From contig DAIPMW010000001.1 in NCBI GenBank assembly GCA_036768475.1, forward strand, positions 62,001-126,000: a stretch of 64,000 bases of DNA, read 5' to 3'. A model generated the notes under the pieces. That model did no database searches. It was given only the letters and a program-made list of their open reading frames with translations, and was not told the origin of the DNA. The translations under genes and the position numbers were made by a program. The stretch is from JAEUMD01 sp036768475 (GTDB lineage: Bacteria > Pseudomonadota > Alphaproteobacteria > Rhizobiales > Hyphomicrobiaceae). Position 1 is the first letter of the stretch. Each line of letters begins with the position of its first letter. Positions 17,334 to 26,045 of this stretch are shown in pieces.

Positions 17334-17887
17334 AAACCCGCTTGTTGATCATCTGCTGCACGCTCATCGTGGGTGCCTGTCGTGGCGAGCCATCCATGGA
17401 CAAGCCGATACCCGTATCGATGACCAATGACGCACTCGGGTACTACTGCCAGATGAACCTTTCCGAGCATCCCGGCCCGAAGGCGCAAATTCACCTGGAG
17501 GGACTGCCCGCTCCGTTGTTCTTTGCGCAGGTTCGCGACGCGATTGCCTACCAGCGCATGCCCGAGCAATCCCACGCAATCCGCGCCATCTACGTTTCCG
17601 ACATGGCAAGGGCCGATAGCTGGAGCAACCCGGGTATCGATAACTGGGCCCCGGCGGAGGATGCATTCTATGTGATTGGATCACGCATGGCAGGCGGGAT
17701 GGGCGCGGGCGAGCTCATCCCGTTTGGTGATCCGGTTGCAGCCGAAAAGTTCATTGATGCGAACGGCGGCGAACTGCTCAGGCTGAGCCAGATCCCCGAC
17801 AGCACGGTCCTGGCGCCAGTTGAAATGCCGGTCGACAAGGATGGCAATTTCCTCCCCCCGACCACCAGCGCGAATGCCCAACACTGA
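17330..17887 (+). CDS. nosL: NosL, copper-chaperone lipoprotein
   Basis: Outer-membrane or periplasmic lipoprotein that delivers copper to apo-NosZ. The 185-residue precursor has a lipoprotein signal ending in IVGAC, with the lipidated cysteine near residue 17. The mature part has NDALGYYCQMNLSEHPGPKAQ (the CQM motif that binds Cu(I) in NosL) and later YVIGSRMAGGMGAGELIPF. The start overlaps the nosY stop in an ATGA arrangement. The earlier in-frame start at 17276 lies inside nosY and would destroy the signal peptide. Confidence 0.94.
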   Translation: MKTRLLIICCTLIVGACRGEPSMDKPIPVSMTNDALGYYCQMNLSEHPGPKAQIHLEGLPAPLFFAQVRDAIAYQRMPEQSHAIRAIYVSDMARADSWSNPGIDNWAPAEDAFYVIGSRMAGGMGAGELIPFGDPVAAEKFIDANGGELLRLSQIPDSTVLAPVEMPVDKDGNFLPPTTSANAQH

Positions 17888-17912
17888 TCGAAACCAGCAA
17901 GGACCGCCAAGC

Positions 17913-18842
17913 ATGCACGTCCTGAACCGTCGCCGCTTCCTCACCATCGCTGCCGCCGCGGCAGCCACCTGGCCGCTGGCTCACCAAGCCCGCGCTGAAA
18001 CCACGAGGTATTGGCTCGGCACCGCTTTGGGCGCACGTGCATCGATCCGCCTTGACCACCCCGACGCAGGCAGAATAATCGAGGAAATTCGCAACGAAAT
18101 CGAACGTCTGGAACAGATCTTCAGCCTGTACCGAGCGAACTCGGAGCTGTCCCGCCTTAACCGCGACGGCCAGCTTGCCTATCCCTCCTTGGAAATGGTC
18201 GAGCTTCTGTCGCTTTGCGGCGCCATCCACCAGGCGACATCCGGCCGTTTCGACCCGACGATCCAGGCCGTCTGGGCGACCTACGCCGAGCATCATGCAG
18301 CAGGTCGCGCACCCGATGCTGCCGCCATTGACCAGGCGTTGCGGCGCGTCGGATGGTCGCACGTTTCCATTTCGCCACAGCGCATATCGCTTGAGCGGAC
18401 CGGAATGGCCTTGACGTTAAACGGGATTGCCCAGGGCTATATCGCCGACAAGGTCGCCGCGTTATTGCGCCACAAGGGCCTCGACAACATCCTCATCGAT
18501 ACCGGCGAGTTGTACGCGTTGGGCCACGCGCCCCAGGGCGGCGAATGGGCCGTCGAATTGCAATCTGGCCAAACCCCGCAAGCTTTCCGCAGAGTGCGCC
18601 TGGCCGAGGCAGCTCTTGCCACTTCGGCGCCCCTGGGCACTGTTTTCGATGCGGCAGGACGCGTGGGACATATCATCGATCCCAGGAACGGTTTGCCGGC
18701 ACAAACCACTTTGTCGCAGGTCAGTGTCCGCGCGCCAACCGCGGCACGCGCCGACGCATTCAGCACGGCCTTTTGTCTCATGAGCCCCGGTGAGATCGAA
18801 AAAATCGTTGCATCGCAAAACGAAATCCGCGCGATTTTCTAG
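17913..18842 (+). CDS. nosX: NosX, ApbE-family FMN transferase
   Basis: ApbE-type flavin transferase that covalently attaches FMN to NosR. The 309-residue precursor carries a Tat signal (NRRRFLTIAAAAAATWPL). Family motifs are TLNGIAQGYIADKVAALL (nucleotide binding), ILIDTGELYALG and the C-terminal THIIDPR equivalent, here GHIIDPRNG, followed by TAARADAFSTAFCLMS. ATG 17913 is chosen because the Tat signal starts there. It is the last gene of the nos operon, and its TAG stop is the first three bases of an intergenic repeat. Confidence 0.92.
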   Translation: MHVLNRRRFLTIAAAAAATWPLAHQARAETTRYWLGTALGARASIRLDHPDAGRIIEEIRNEIERLEQIFSLYRANSELSRLNRDGQLAYPSLEMVELLSLCGAIHQATSGRFDPTIQAVWATYAEHHAAGRAPDAAAIDQALRRVGWSHVSISPQRISLERTGMALTLNGIAQGYIADKVAALLRHKGLDNILIDTGELYALGHAPQGGEWAVELQSGQTPQAFRRVRLAEAALATSAPLGTVFDAAGRVGHIIDPRNGLPAQTTLSQVSVRAPTAARADAFSTAFCLMSPGEIEKIVASQNEIRAIF

Positions 18843-18942
18843 AGCCTGTTGGGCTGAAGTGTGCAGCGGTTCGCCGTGAAAAACATGCTCAAAACAAGGT
18901 GCTGGATCTCGTCCATGTTTCCGTCAAACATAAACGCGATCT
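18840..18942. repeat. Family A intergenic repeat, copy 1
   Basis: About 103 bp, starting with the TAG stop of nosX and continuing AGCCTGTTGGGCTGAAGTGT. It shares with other copies the central GTGAAAAACATGCTC and AACAAGGTGCTGGAT, and ends in the inverted pair around TGTTTCCGTCAAACA. Hairpin 1 (GCTGAA...TTCGCC) is degenerate in this copy. The end at CTAAAG joins directly to a reversed family B copy. Confidence 0.8.
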
Positions 18943-19004
18943 AAAGCCTCAATCACGGCATTGAAGAAAGCACGACAGCTTCCCTCTCGGTCGATCAGGC
19001 TCTA
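18942..19004 (-). repeat. Family B intergenic repeat, reversed partial copy
   Basis: Read on the minus strand it starts TAGAGCCTGATCGACCGAG and ends CCGTGATTGAGGCTTTA. This matches the first half of the family B copy at 41931. The two families are therefore adjacent and opposed in the gap between nosX and the aminotransferase. The remaining 19005-19198 shows only the GGAGAG ribosome site before 19199. Confidence 0.65.
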
Positions 19005-19198
19005 AATCGATAAAGGCAAAGTTTTCATCCCGACACCCATCAGCACGGCCTTGATCGGGCTCGGGCGATTGCACTACGTTGCCATGACGGACGCCCCACC
19101 AATCGGTCGTACTTTCAGGTGCGCAACCTGCAAGTGCCGGCTGATCTCGGTCACTCCTACACGCACAAACTCAAAAAACACACTGACGGAGAGAGCCC

Positions 19199-20428
19199 AT
19201 GACCATTTATCCAACCCTGGAGATCCCAGAGACTCTTGCAGCCGGACCGGGGCCCGGCAACACCGATCCGCGCGTCCTTGAGCGTTTTGCGAAGACCGGC
19301 GTTGCCGATCATATGCAGAAAGATGTTGTGCGCGGCATGCTCGAAGCCAAGGAGATGCTGCGCGACCTGTGGGGCACTAAGAACGTCTACACATACGGCG
19401 TCGCCGGTACGGGCTTCTCCGGACTGGACTGTGTGCTTTCGCTCATCCTCCCCGGCGACAAGGTCGTCGCATTTCCAAATGGCACGTTTTCTGGAATCGA
19501 TAGCCTGACCATCCGGATGAAAGCATCCACGGCCGAGGAGCTCGCCGCCGATCCGTTGAACCCTCGTCCTGCCAGCGTAACCGTCATCGAAACGCCGCAT
19601 GGCCAATCCGTGTCGGGCGAAATAGTCGATAAGGCACTCGCACAAAGTAAGCCGATGTGGGCATTCATGGCCCACTGGGAGACCGGTTCAGGACGCATCA
19701 ACGACCTTAAGGGCTTTTCCGATGCCTGTCTGAAGCACGGCGTCATGGGCATCGTGGACGCGGTATCGAGTCTCGGCGTGGCTGATTTCAACATCGACGA
19801 CTATCCAGGCGTCGTCGCCTGGGCATCGTGCCCGCAAAAGGGCGTGCTGTCTCTGCCGCTCACCTATGCACCGGTCAGCTTCACCGACAAGGCTATCGAG
19901 ATGGTCAGGAAGCGGGGGTGCCGCACCTACGTCCACCACCCGATTCTGGATGCACGCCACTGGGGCATCGTCGATGGCAAGGACGTGCCGAACGCAGTCT
20001 ATCACCAGACGCACTCTTGTTATGCGGTCGCCGCCTTCCACGAGGCCCTGCGCATCATCCTCAGCTATGGACGTCGGCGCAAAGCGACCGACTACGCCTA
20101 TCATGAAAAGGCACTTCGCCAGGCGGTCGAGGCGATGGGCTGCGATGTAACCTCGAACATGACGAGCCTCATCGTGCTCAACCTCCCAGCCAATCTGAAG
20201 GGCAAGGAGAAAGACCTCGTTGCCGGCGCCCGCGCCAAAGGTTTCGGCATCTGGCCAACGCTGTCCGAACCGGTTCAAGTCCGTATCGGCATCCTCAACC
20301 AGCTCTCACCGGAACAGATCAACGAGATCGCAAGCCGCTTTGCCGACGCCATGCTTGAGATGGGCGCCGAGTTCGACAAGGCCAAGGTCATGAATGGTCT
20401 CAAATCGTATTATGCGCAGGCAGCGTGA
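19199..20428 (+). CDS. Class V (serine/alanine-glyoxylate type) aminotransferase
   Basis: PLP enzyme of fold type I, class V. The 409 residues show the N-terminal AAGPGPGNTDPRVLERF, the cofactor-anchoring GIVDAVSSLGVADFNIDDY around residue 185, and the PLP lysine in WASCPQKGVLSLP near 210. The family includes serine-glyoxylate and alanine-glyoxylate aminotransferases, the former central to the serine cycle of methylotrophs. This protein differs clearly from the well-known Hyphomicrobium SgaA N-terminus, so the substrate is uncertain. GGAGAG precedes the ATG. An RNase Z-like hydrolase follows after 54 bp. Confidence 0.85.
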   Translation: MTIYPTLEIPETLAAGPGPGNTDPRVLERFAKTGVADHMQKDVVRGMLEAKEMLRDLWGTKNVYTYGVAGTGFSGLDCVLSLILPGDKVVAFPNGTFSGIDSLTIRMKASTAEELAADPLNPRPASVTVIETPHGQSVSGEIVDKALAQSKPMWAFMAHWETGSGRINDLKGFSDACLKHGVMGIVDAVSSLGVADFNIDDYPGVVAWASCPQKGVLSLPLTYAPVSFTDKAIEMVRKRGCRTYVHHPILDARHWGIVDGKDVPNAVYHQTHSCYAVAAFHEALRIILSYGRRRKATDYAYHEKALRQAVEAMGCDVTSNMTSLIVLNLPANLKGKEKDLVAGARAKGFGIWPTLSEPVQVRIGILNQLSPEQINEIASRFADAMLEMGAEFDKAKVMNGLKSYYAQAA

Positions 20429-20482
20429 TTAGGCTGCTCGACACGAGGTTGCCCGAGCTCTGCAGAAGTCTGGTCAAATGTC

Positions 20483-21499
20483 ATGTCCAGGTACTTCGAT
20501 CCGCAATTGATCAATGGTCCATTTGACGATCCTGGGCTCTACGTCGACCTCGTGTTCCAGCGCCGCGCTCTGTTGTTTGATCTGGGCGACACGTCGGCCC
20601 TGCCACCACGCAAGCTCCTGCGCATCGGTCATGTGTTCATCACTCACCGTCACATGGACCATTTCATCGGCTTCGATAACTTCCTGAGGTGCCTGCTGGG
20701 AAGAGAAACGACCGTCGGAATGTGGGGCACGCCTGGTCTGATCGGTGCCGTCGAGAGCAAGCTGAATGCTTACACGTGGAATCTGGTCAGCGGATATGAC
20801 GGCAATCTTGTGCTCGAGGTGTCTGAGCTGAGCGCCGACGGATGGATCCAGCGTGCTCGATTCAGCGGTCGGGACAGTTTCCGCCGCGAAGAGCTTCCCG
20901 GCTCTCATTGTGAGAACGGCGTTGTCGTCGCAGATCCGGGCTTCAGCGTTCGGGCGGTCATGCTGGACCACGGTATTCCTGTTCTTGGATTTGCGCTCCA
21001 GGAGCGGGCCGGCATCAACATCCGGCGCGATCGGGTGGAGGCGCTCGGGCTTGCCGTGGGTCCATGGCTGCGCCGCTTCAAGGATGCCATTGTGACAGGC
21101 GCAGCGGACGACGCGAAGATAGGCGTCGCGTGGGCTGACACTGGCGAAAAGCGACCTTCAGAATTCCCGCTGGGCGAACTCAAGGAGCAGATCATGACGC
21201 TCACGCGGGGGCGCAAGATTGCATATGTCGCCGACGTAGCCTTTACCCGGAAGAATTCCGAAATCATCACCGATCTCGCCGCTGACGCAGACATTCTCTT
21301 CATCGAAGCGACATTTCTTGAAGCAGACGCCGACCATGCCGCTGCGAGGAGGCACCTCACAGCGAAGCAAGCCGGTCTGCTAGCACGTCGTGCCAATGTC
21401 CGAAAACTCAAGACCTTCCACTATTCACCGCGATACCGTGGGCACGAGGCGCGCCTGGAGCACGAAGCAATGGCTGCCTTCCGTGGCTGCAGCACGTGA
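20483..21499 (+). CDS. RNase Z-like metallo-beta-lactamase fold hydrolase
   Basis: A 338-residue MBL-fold protein of the RNase Z/ElaC side of the superfamily. The metal motif is ITHRHMDHFIGFDN near residue 55, further ligands lie in VMLDHGIPVLGFAL near 155 and in YVADVAFT near 245, and the C-terminal histidine is in KTFHYSPRYRGHE. The usual tRNA-processing exosite is not obvious, and the N-terminus (PQLINGPFDDPGLYVDL) is that of a subgroup seen in proteobacteria. It may not be the housekeeping tRNase. Its TGA stop lies inside a family B repeat fragment. Confidence 0.82.
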   Translation: MSRYFDPQLINGPFDDPGLYVDLVFQRRALLFDLGDTSALPPRKLLRIGHVFITHRHMDHFIGFDNFLRCLLGRETTVGMWGTPGLIGAVESKLNAYTWNLVSGYDGNLVLEVSELSADGWIQRARFSGRDSFRREELPGSHCENGVVVADPGFSVRAVMLDHGIPVLGFALQERAGINIRRDRVEALGLAVGPWLRRFKDAIVTGAADDAKIGVAWADTGEKRPSEFPLGELKEQIMTLTRGRKIAYVADVAFTRKNSEIITDLAADADILFIEATFLEADADHAAARRHLTAKQAGLLARRANVRKLKTFHYSPRYRGHEARLEHEAMAAFRGCST

Positions 21500-21524
21500 T
21501 TCAATCAAAAACCTGACCTGCTCT
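21496..21524 (+). repeat. Family B repeat, 3' fragment
   Basis: The bases GTGATTCAATCAAAAACCTG and the following ACCTGCTCT match the last 29 bases of the full family B copy at 41931-42057. The upstream part of the element is absent or replaced by the coding sequence. The stop codon of the RNase Z-like gene (21497-21499) is inside the matching part. Confidence 0.7.
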
Positions 21525-21663
21525 GAGGCCGTCGTTCGCCGCTGGAAAACGCAAAGACACCGGTGACGTGCGAGGCAAGATGCACGTACTCAGCCGCAAA
21601 GGCGCCGCCATCCCGGCAGCTTTCACCGCCTAGAAACATGCTTCCAGATCAATTGCTTATTAT

Positions 21664-21739
<76 letters not shown>

Positions 21740-21789
21740 GGATAGTTTGGGATTGACAGGGGAGCCTCGGCCCGCCCCGTCAGGCCGCT

Positions 21790-21818
21790 TGAATAGGGCG
21801 TTCGCCCTCAAACTGCAA
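21790..21818 (-). promoter_or_regulatory. Probable promoter of tRNA-Ala
   Basis: On the minus strand TTGCAG (-35) is followed, after exactly 17 bases, by TATTCA (-10), about 50 bp before the tRNA 5' end. The spacer contains the palindrome AGGGCGAACGCCCT. Spacing and distance fit a sigma-70 promoter giving a leader of about 44 bases. Confidence 0.55.
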
Positions 21819-21941
21819 GCGGGAATTTAAGCCTTCAACGCGACCGACTGGCACCGCGCGGCACGCCTGGATCATTGGGCCCACCCAACCAGATGAGCCT
21901 GGTACCGATTGAAGGTAAGGCCCACCTGGGATTGAAGAAAC

Positions 21942-22310
21942 TCAGGTTTCCTCGCCGTCGCCGCCCCGGCCGCCGACGATATTGCTCATGTCGCCGCCGT
22001 CCTCTTCCTCATCTTCCAGGAATGTATCGTCGGCATCCTCGTCGACGGTATCGGCGTCCTCGATGTCGTCGATCTCTTCCTCGACTGCATCATCTGCCGC
22101 TTCGTCGTCCTTGGCCGTCTCCTTCTTGACCTTCCGCTGAGCCTTCTCTTCATCCTTGAAGAGCACGCCGACCGGCCCGGAAGCGATCACGTAAATCGTC
22201 CCGCAGATCGGGCAAACAATGGGATCACGGTTGAGATCGTAGAAACGGGCGCCGCATTCGTCGCTCTGGCACGTGCGCTTGGTGCCGCGCGCTTGCTTGG
22301 TCGTCGCCAT
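21942..22310 (-). CDS. TIGR02300 family protein, acidic
   Basis: A 122-residue protein of the alphaproteobacterial TIGR02300 family, function unknown. The N-terminal half carries two CxxC-like pairs (RTCQSDECGARFYDLNRD and PIVCPICGT) that probably bind zinc. The rest is strongly acidic (DDEAADDAVEEEIDDIEDAD...), likely disordered. ATG 22310 begins MATTKQARGTKRTC, the usual start, and earlier in-frame codons give an unlikely extension. It is divergent from aroA with a family B repeat in the gap, an arrangement common in Hyphomicrobiales apart from the repeat. Confidence 0.88.
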   Translation of the reverse strand: MATTKQARGTKRTCQSDECGARFYDLNRDPIVCPICGTIYVIASGPVGVLFKDEEKAQRKVKKETAKDDEAADDAVEEEIDDIEDADTVDEDADDTFLEDEEEDGGDMSNIVGGRGGDGEET

Positions 22311-22396
22311 GATATGGGCCTCGGGTTCATCAGAAAATGAGCGTGCGGTCTGCCATAGCCCGCAGTCCTTGTCAAAAGCAAATCCGGCACTCCCTG

Positions 22397-22517
22397 GAGC
22401 CTGATCGGCTGGGCGGTGCGCTGTCCCGCTTCCGTCGAAACCGTGATTGGGGCTCTCAAACAAAGACATAGACAGGCCAACGGCCAGACGTGGTTCGATC
22501 AAAACCTGACCCACTCT
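22397..22517 (+). repeat. Family B repeat, copy between TIGR02300 gene and aroA
   Basis: About 121 bp starting GAGCCTGATCGGCTGGG, with the shared core CTCTCAAACAAAGACATAGA and CAGGCCAACGGCCAGACGTG and the end ATCAAAACCTGACCCACTCT. The first hairpin region differs strongly from the copy at 41931, but still contains paired GCGG/CCGC segments. It fills much of the 350-bp gap 22311-22660, where no gene is seen. Confidence 0.78.
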
Positions 22518-22660
22518 GGATCGCGCCCCCAAGCTGTCTCAGGATCAGGGAAATCCGGACACCGGCCATTGACACCCAGCCCCGCGAGCGGCTGTATGCA
22601 GACCGCCCGGATACGCACCGCGCCAGCCTCCGCGCATCCCTCAAGCCACCAGGTTTCCTC

Positions 22661-23989
22661 GTGTCACACGCTGCTGCTCCCAGCCCCCTTTCGACTGTTC
22701 GCGCCGCCTCGCTCAAGGGCCGCGTGCGGGTTCCCGGCGACAAGTCGATCTCTCACCGTGCTCTGATGTTCGGCGCGCTCAGCCTCGGCACCACGCGCAT
22801 TACCGGGCTTCTGGAGGGCGAGGACGTCATCAACACAGCCCGCGCCGTGACTGCACTTGGCGCGCCCGCGAAACAGGAGGGCGACACGTGGGTGGTGATG
22901 GGCCGCGGTGTCGGCGGGCTGGCTCAACCGGACGCCCCGATCGATTTCGGCAACTCCGGCACCGGCACACGCCTGATGATGGGCGTCATCGCCGGCCACC
23001 CCATTACGGTAACGATGACCGGAGACAAATCGCTTTCAATGCGGCCGATGCGCCGCGTGCTTGGCCCGCTGAAGAAGATGGGCCTCGAGGTCGTCGAGGA
23101 TCGCGAGACGCTTCCCCTGACGCTGCGAGGCTCCGACACCCTGGTGCCGATCATCTACGAGTTGCCCGTACCTTCGGCTCAGGTCAAAAGCGCGATCCTT
23201 CTCGCCGGCCTCCATGCCCCTGGCGAGACCACCGTGATCGAGACCGAGCCGACCCGCGATCACACCGAGCGCATGCTGCGTTTTTTCGGCGCCGACATCC
23301 GCACGGAAATGAAGGACGGCAAAACGCACATCACCGTGAAGGGCGAGGCCGAGCTGAAGGGCCGAGATGTGATCGTACCGGGCGATCCGTCGTCCGCTGC
23401 ATTCTTGATCTGCGCAGCCCTCCTGGTGCCCGGCTCTGACGTCACGGTCGAAGGCGTACTGGTCAACGAAACGCGCACGGGACTTTACACGACGCTGCAG
23501 GAGATGGGCGCCGATATAACCTTCACCAACCCGCGTGAGGAAGGCGGCGAGCCGATCGCCGACATTCGAGCCCGCTACTCGACGCTGAAGGGCGTCAGCG
23601 TTCCCGCAGAGCGCGCCCCGTCGATGATTGACGAATATCCCGTGCTGGCCGCCGTCGCAGCGTTCGCGCACGGGGACACGATCATGCATGGCCTGTCAGA
23701 GCTGAAGGTGAAGGAAAGCGACCGTCTCGCCGCTACCGCCGCAGGATTGGAAGCCAATGGCGTGAACGCCACGGTTGACGGCGAAACCCTCATCGTACAT
23801 GGCATGGGCGGCAAGGTGCCTGGCGGCGGCGTGGTCGCGACGCATCTCGATCACCGCATCGCCATGGCGTTTCTGACCATGGGTCTTAGCAGTGAAACTC
23901 CCGTCACCGTCGACGATACCGCCATGATCGCAACGAGTTTCCCGGAATTCATCGGCTTGATGGAAAAACTCGGCGCAAGCTATCGCTGA
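22661..23989 (+). CDS. aroA: 3-phosphoshikimate 1-carboxyvinyltransferase (EPSP synthase)
   Basis: Sixth step of the shikimate pathway, joining shikimate-3-phosphate and PEP. The 442-residue protein has the N-terminal RVPGDKSISHRALMFG, the PEP-binding FGNSGTGTRLMMG near 90, VPSAQVKSAILLAG near 175, and ATHLDHRIAMAF and DDTAMIATSFPEF at the end. The overall pattern (TRITGLLEGEDVINT, RDHTERML) is that of class II enzymes such as CP4. GTG 22661 is preferred because no in-frame ATG lies between 22490 and this point, and homologs start with MSHAAAP-like residues. It is followed after 43 bp by a convergent glutamine amidotransferase gene instead of cmk. Confidence 0.95.
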   Translation: MSHAAAPSPLSTVRAASLKGRVRVPGDKSISHRALMFGALSLGTTRITGLLEGEDVINTARAVTALGAPAKQEGDTWVVMGRGVGGLAQPDAPIDFGNSGTGTRLMMGVIAGHPITVTMTGDKSLSMRPMRRVLGPLKKMGLEVVEDRETLPLTLRGSDTLVPIIYELPVPSAQVKSAILLAGLHAPGETTVIETEPTRDHTERMLRFFGADIRTEMKDGKTHITVKGEAELKGRDVIVPGDPSSAAFLICAALLVPGSDVTVEGVLVNETRTGLYTTLQEMGADITFTNPREEGGEPIADIRARYSTLKGVSVPAERAPSMIDEYPVLAAVAAFAHGDTIMHGLSELKVKESDRLAATAAGLEANGVNATVDGETLIVHGMGGKVPGGGVVATHLDHRIAMAFLTMGLSSETPVTVDDTAMIATSFPEFIGLMEKLGASYR

Positions 23990-24032
23990 GACATCGTATA
24001 TTTGGAGCGATCGACCTCTGCGAGCGCCTCCC

Positions 24033-24848
24033 TCAGCCACACTCCGCCATCGATTTGAATGGACTTGGTGCCGTCCCGCGACAAGCGACCGGCACGCCTT
24101 CATGGAACTGCCATAGTGTGCCGGGCTCCATCGTCTCCCAACGTTCATTGTCGGTGAGCGGCTGCGTGGCAATGACGGCAACACGATCATCGGGTGTCGT
24201 CACCCGCGCGAAATCCACCATCACATCCTCATCCGTGAGATGCGCCTGTGCGAATGGCGCCCGCCGCACGATGAAGGCAAGCTCGGTGGAGCAATGCGCG
24301 AACAGGCACGATCCGTTCGACAGGAGAAAGTTGAAAATTCCCGTCGGCGCCAGGTCCAGCGTCAGAACATGTAACGCCTCGAACAGCGCCTCCCGCGAAG
24401 GTACGTCGGCCCCGAACCGCCGTTTCAGCTCCTGCATGAGCCAGCAGAAGATGATCTCGCTGTCGGTATTTCCGACCGGCGTGAAGCTGCCGTCCAATTC
24501 CGGATTGAACTGCGGCAAATGCCCGTTGTGCGCAAACACCCAATAGTGACCCCACATCTCGCGCACGAACGGATGGGTGTTCTCCAGGCTGGTCGGCCCG
24601 AGGGTCGATTTGCGGATATGTGCGATAACGTTGAGCGACTTGATCGGATAGCTGCGCACCAACTCTGCGATCTGCGAACGGGCCGATGGTGTCGGATCGA
24701 GGAACGATCGCACACCCTTGCCCTCGAAAAAAGCGATGCCCCAGCCGTCCGAATGATGATCCGTTCCGCCGCCTCGCTGCCGGAATCCGGTGAACGAGAA
24801 GCAGATGTCGGTGGGCACATTGCAGTTCATGCCGAGCAGCTGGCACAT
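24033..24848 (-). CDS. Class II glutamine amidotransferase (YafJ-like)
   Basis: Amidotransferase-fold protein of the YafJ/DUG3 type, 271 residues. Cys2 after the initiator methionine (MCQLLGMNCN) is the nucleophile. Other family motifs are HHSDGWGIAFFEGKG, AHIRKSTLGPTSLENTHPF and FAHNGHLPQFNPELDG. The start at 24848 is required to expose Cys2, and upstream in-frame codons are ignored. No synthase domain is attached, so its partner or substrate is unknown. It sits on the opposite strand between aroA and cmk, which are adjacent in many relatives, so it may be an insertion. Its upstream region contains a duplicated family A repeat. Confidence 0.9.
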   Translation of the reverse strand: MCQLLGMNCNVPTDICFSFTGFRQRGGGTDHHSDGWGIAFFEGKGVRSFLDPTPSARSQIAELVRSYPIKSLNVIAHIRKSTLGPTSLENTHPFVREMWGHYWVFAHNGHLPQFNPELDGSFTPVGNTDSEIIFCWLMQELKRRFGADVPSREALFEALHVLTLDLAPTGIFNFLLSNGSCLFAHCSTELAFIVRRAPFAQAHLTDEDVMVDFARVTTPDDRVAVIATQPLTDNERWETMEPGTLWQFHEGVPVACRGTAPSPFKSMAECG

Positions 24849-24888
24849 GATCTTGAAGCCTTCGATCGGGCGATGGCGCAATGTTAGC

Positions 24889-25048
24889 CCATGTTTAGCT
24901 GAAGTGTGCAGCGCTTCAGCGTGAAAAACATGGCCCAAGCGAAGAGCATGTTTAGCTGGAGTGTGCAGCGTCCCCAGCAGGAAAAACATGCCCGGACACA
25001 AAGACTGGATCGTGTGCCTGCTTCCACGCGCATGAACGCTATCTGGTT
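24889..25048. repeat. Family A repeat with tandem duplication of its first half
   Basis: CATGTTTAGCTGAAGTGTGC occurs at 24890 and, slightly changed as CATGTTTAGCTGGAGTGTGC, again at 24948. Each is followed by a GAAAAACATG end, so hairpin 1 is present twice. The second half is degenerate (GACTGGATCGTGTGCC...GCGCATGAACGCTATC). The rest of the gap 24849-25189 shows nothing else before the cmk ribosome site GGGAGG. Confidence 0.75.
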
Positions 25049-25189
25049 GTCCGTGCCTGAGCATCCCATCCCGCACAACCCCGCGCCCCGGCCACGCGCC
25101 GCGCCGGCAATCGCCTGACCCGCTCTTGACCGCCGCCGTCCCCTCGGGCACTGCCATGCCGGAAATCGGTAACGCGGGAGGCCGCACAA

Positions 25190-25816
25190 ATGATCATCGC
25201 CATCGACGGGCCGGCGGCCTCGGGCAAAGGCACTCTTGCAAAGCGTATCGCCGCCTACCTCGGCTACCAATGCCTCGACACGGGCCTCCTCTATCGCGCG
25301 GTGGCCCGCGACCTGCTCGTCGCCGGCCAGTCGCTGGAGGATGCTGACGCCGCCGAATGGGTGGCCAAGTCCCTCGATACCCGCTCGCTCGATGACACCG
25401 GACTGCGGCTGGCCAGTATTGGCGAGGCGGCATCGGTGGTCGCCAGAATCCCCGCCGTCCGCGCCGCTCTTCTCGATTTGCAGCGCAATTTCGCGGCTCA
25501 GGAACCCGGCGCAGTCTTGGATGGCCGCGACATCGGCAGCGTCGTCTGTCCTGATGCGGAGGTTAAGATCTTCGTCACCGCCAAAGTCGAGGTGCGCGCA
25601 CGCCGCCGCTTCGAAGAGCTGAAAACACGCGGCGAACCCGTTACTTACGAAGGTGTACTTGAAACGATCAAGGCCAGGGATGCACGCGACGCCGGGCGCG
25701 CTGACGCGCCGATGATCGTTGCCCCCGATGCCCTGTTGCTTGACACGACCGATTTGGATATAGAAACCGCATTCGACGCCGCTGTCGGATTGATCAAGAG
25801 GAAGATCGGCCAATAG
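25190..25816 (+). CDS. cmk: Cytidylate kinase
   Basis: Phosphorylates CMP and dCMP. The 208 residues begin with the P-loop MIIAIDGPAASGKGTLAKRI, followed by LDTGLLYRAVA, VVARIPAVRAALLDLQRNFA, LDGRDIGSVVCPDA and the lid region RARRRFEEL and ARDARDAGRADAPM. Size and motifs are typical of bacterial Cmk. It is followed after 229 bp by rpsA in the usual order. Confidence 0.95.
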   Translation: MIIAIDGPAASGKGTLAKRIAAYLGYQCLDTGLLYRAVARDLLVAGQSLEDADAAEWVAKSLDTRSLDDTGLRLASIGEAASVVARIPAVRAALLDLQRNFAAQEPGAVLDGRDIGSVVCPDAEVKIFVTAKVEVRARRRFEELKTRGEPVTYEGVLETIKARDARDAGRADAPMIVAPDALLLDTTDLDIETAFDAAVGLIKRKIGQ

Positions 25817-26045
25817 GGTCTGCGTAAGACGTGCAGCCCAAAACTTATTGGCAGGCAAGACGCCCATCCAGCGGCCGAAACCCATCTCATCGCATGTAGC
25901 CGGCAGGAACCTGCCCGCACGCCACGACGCGTGCGGCATTTCCGTTCAGCCATGCATTCCATCCATCCTCGCCGCGTCGGTACACGCTTTCGCGGCTCCG
26001 GCAAGTTGCAGGGGCTCCCTCGGAGCCCGACATTAAGGAGCATAA

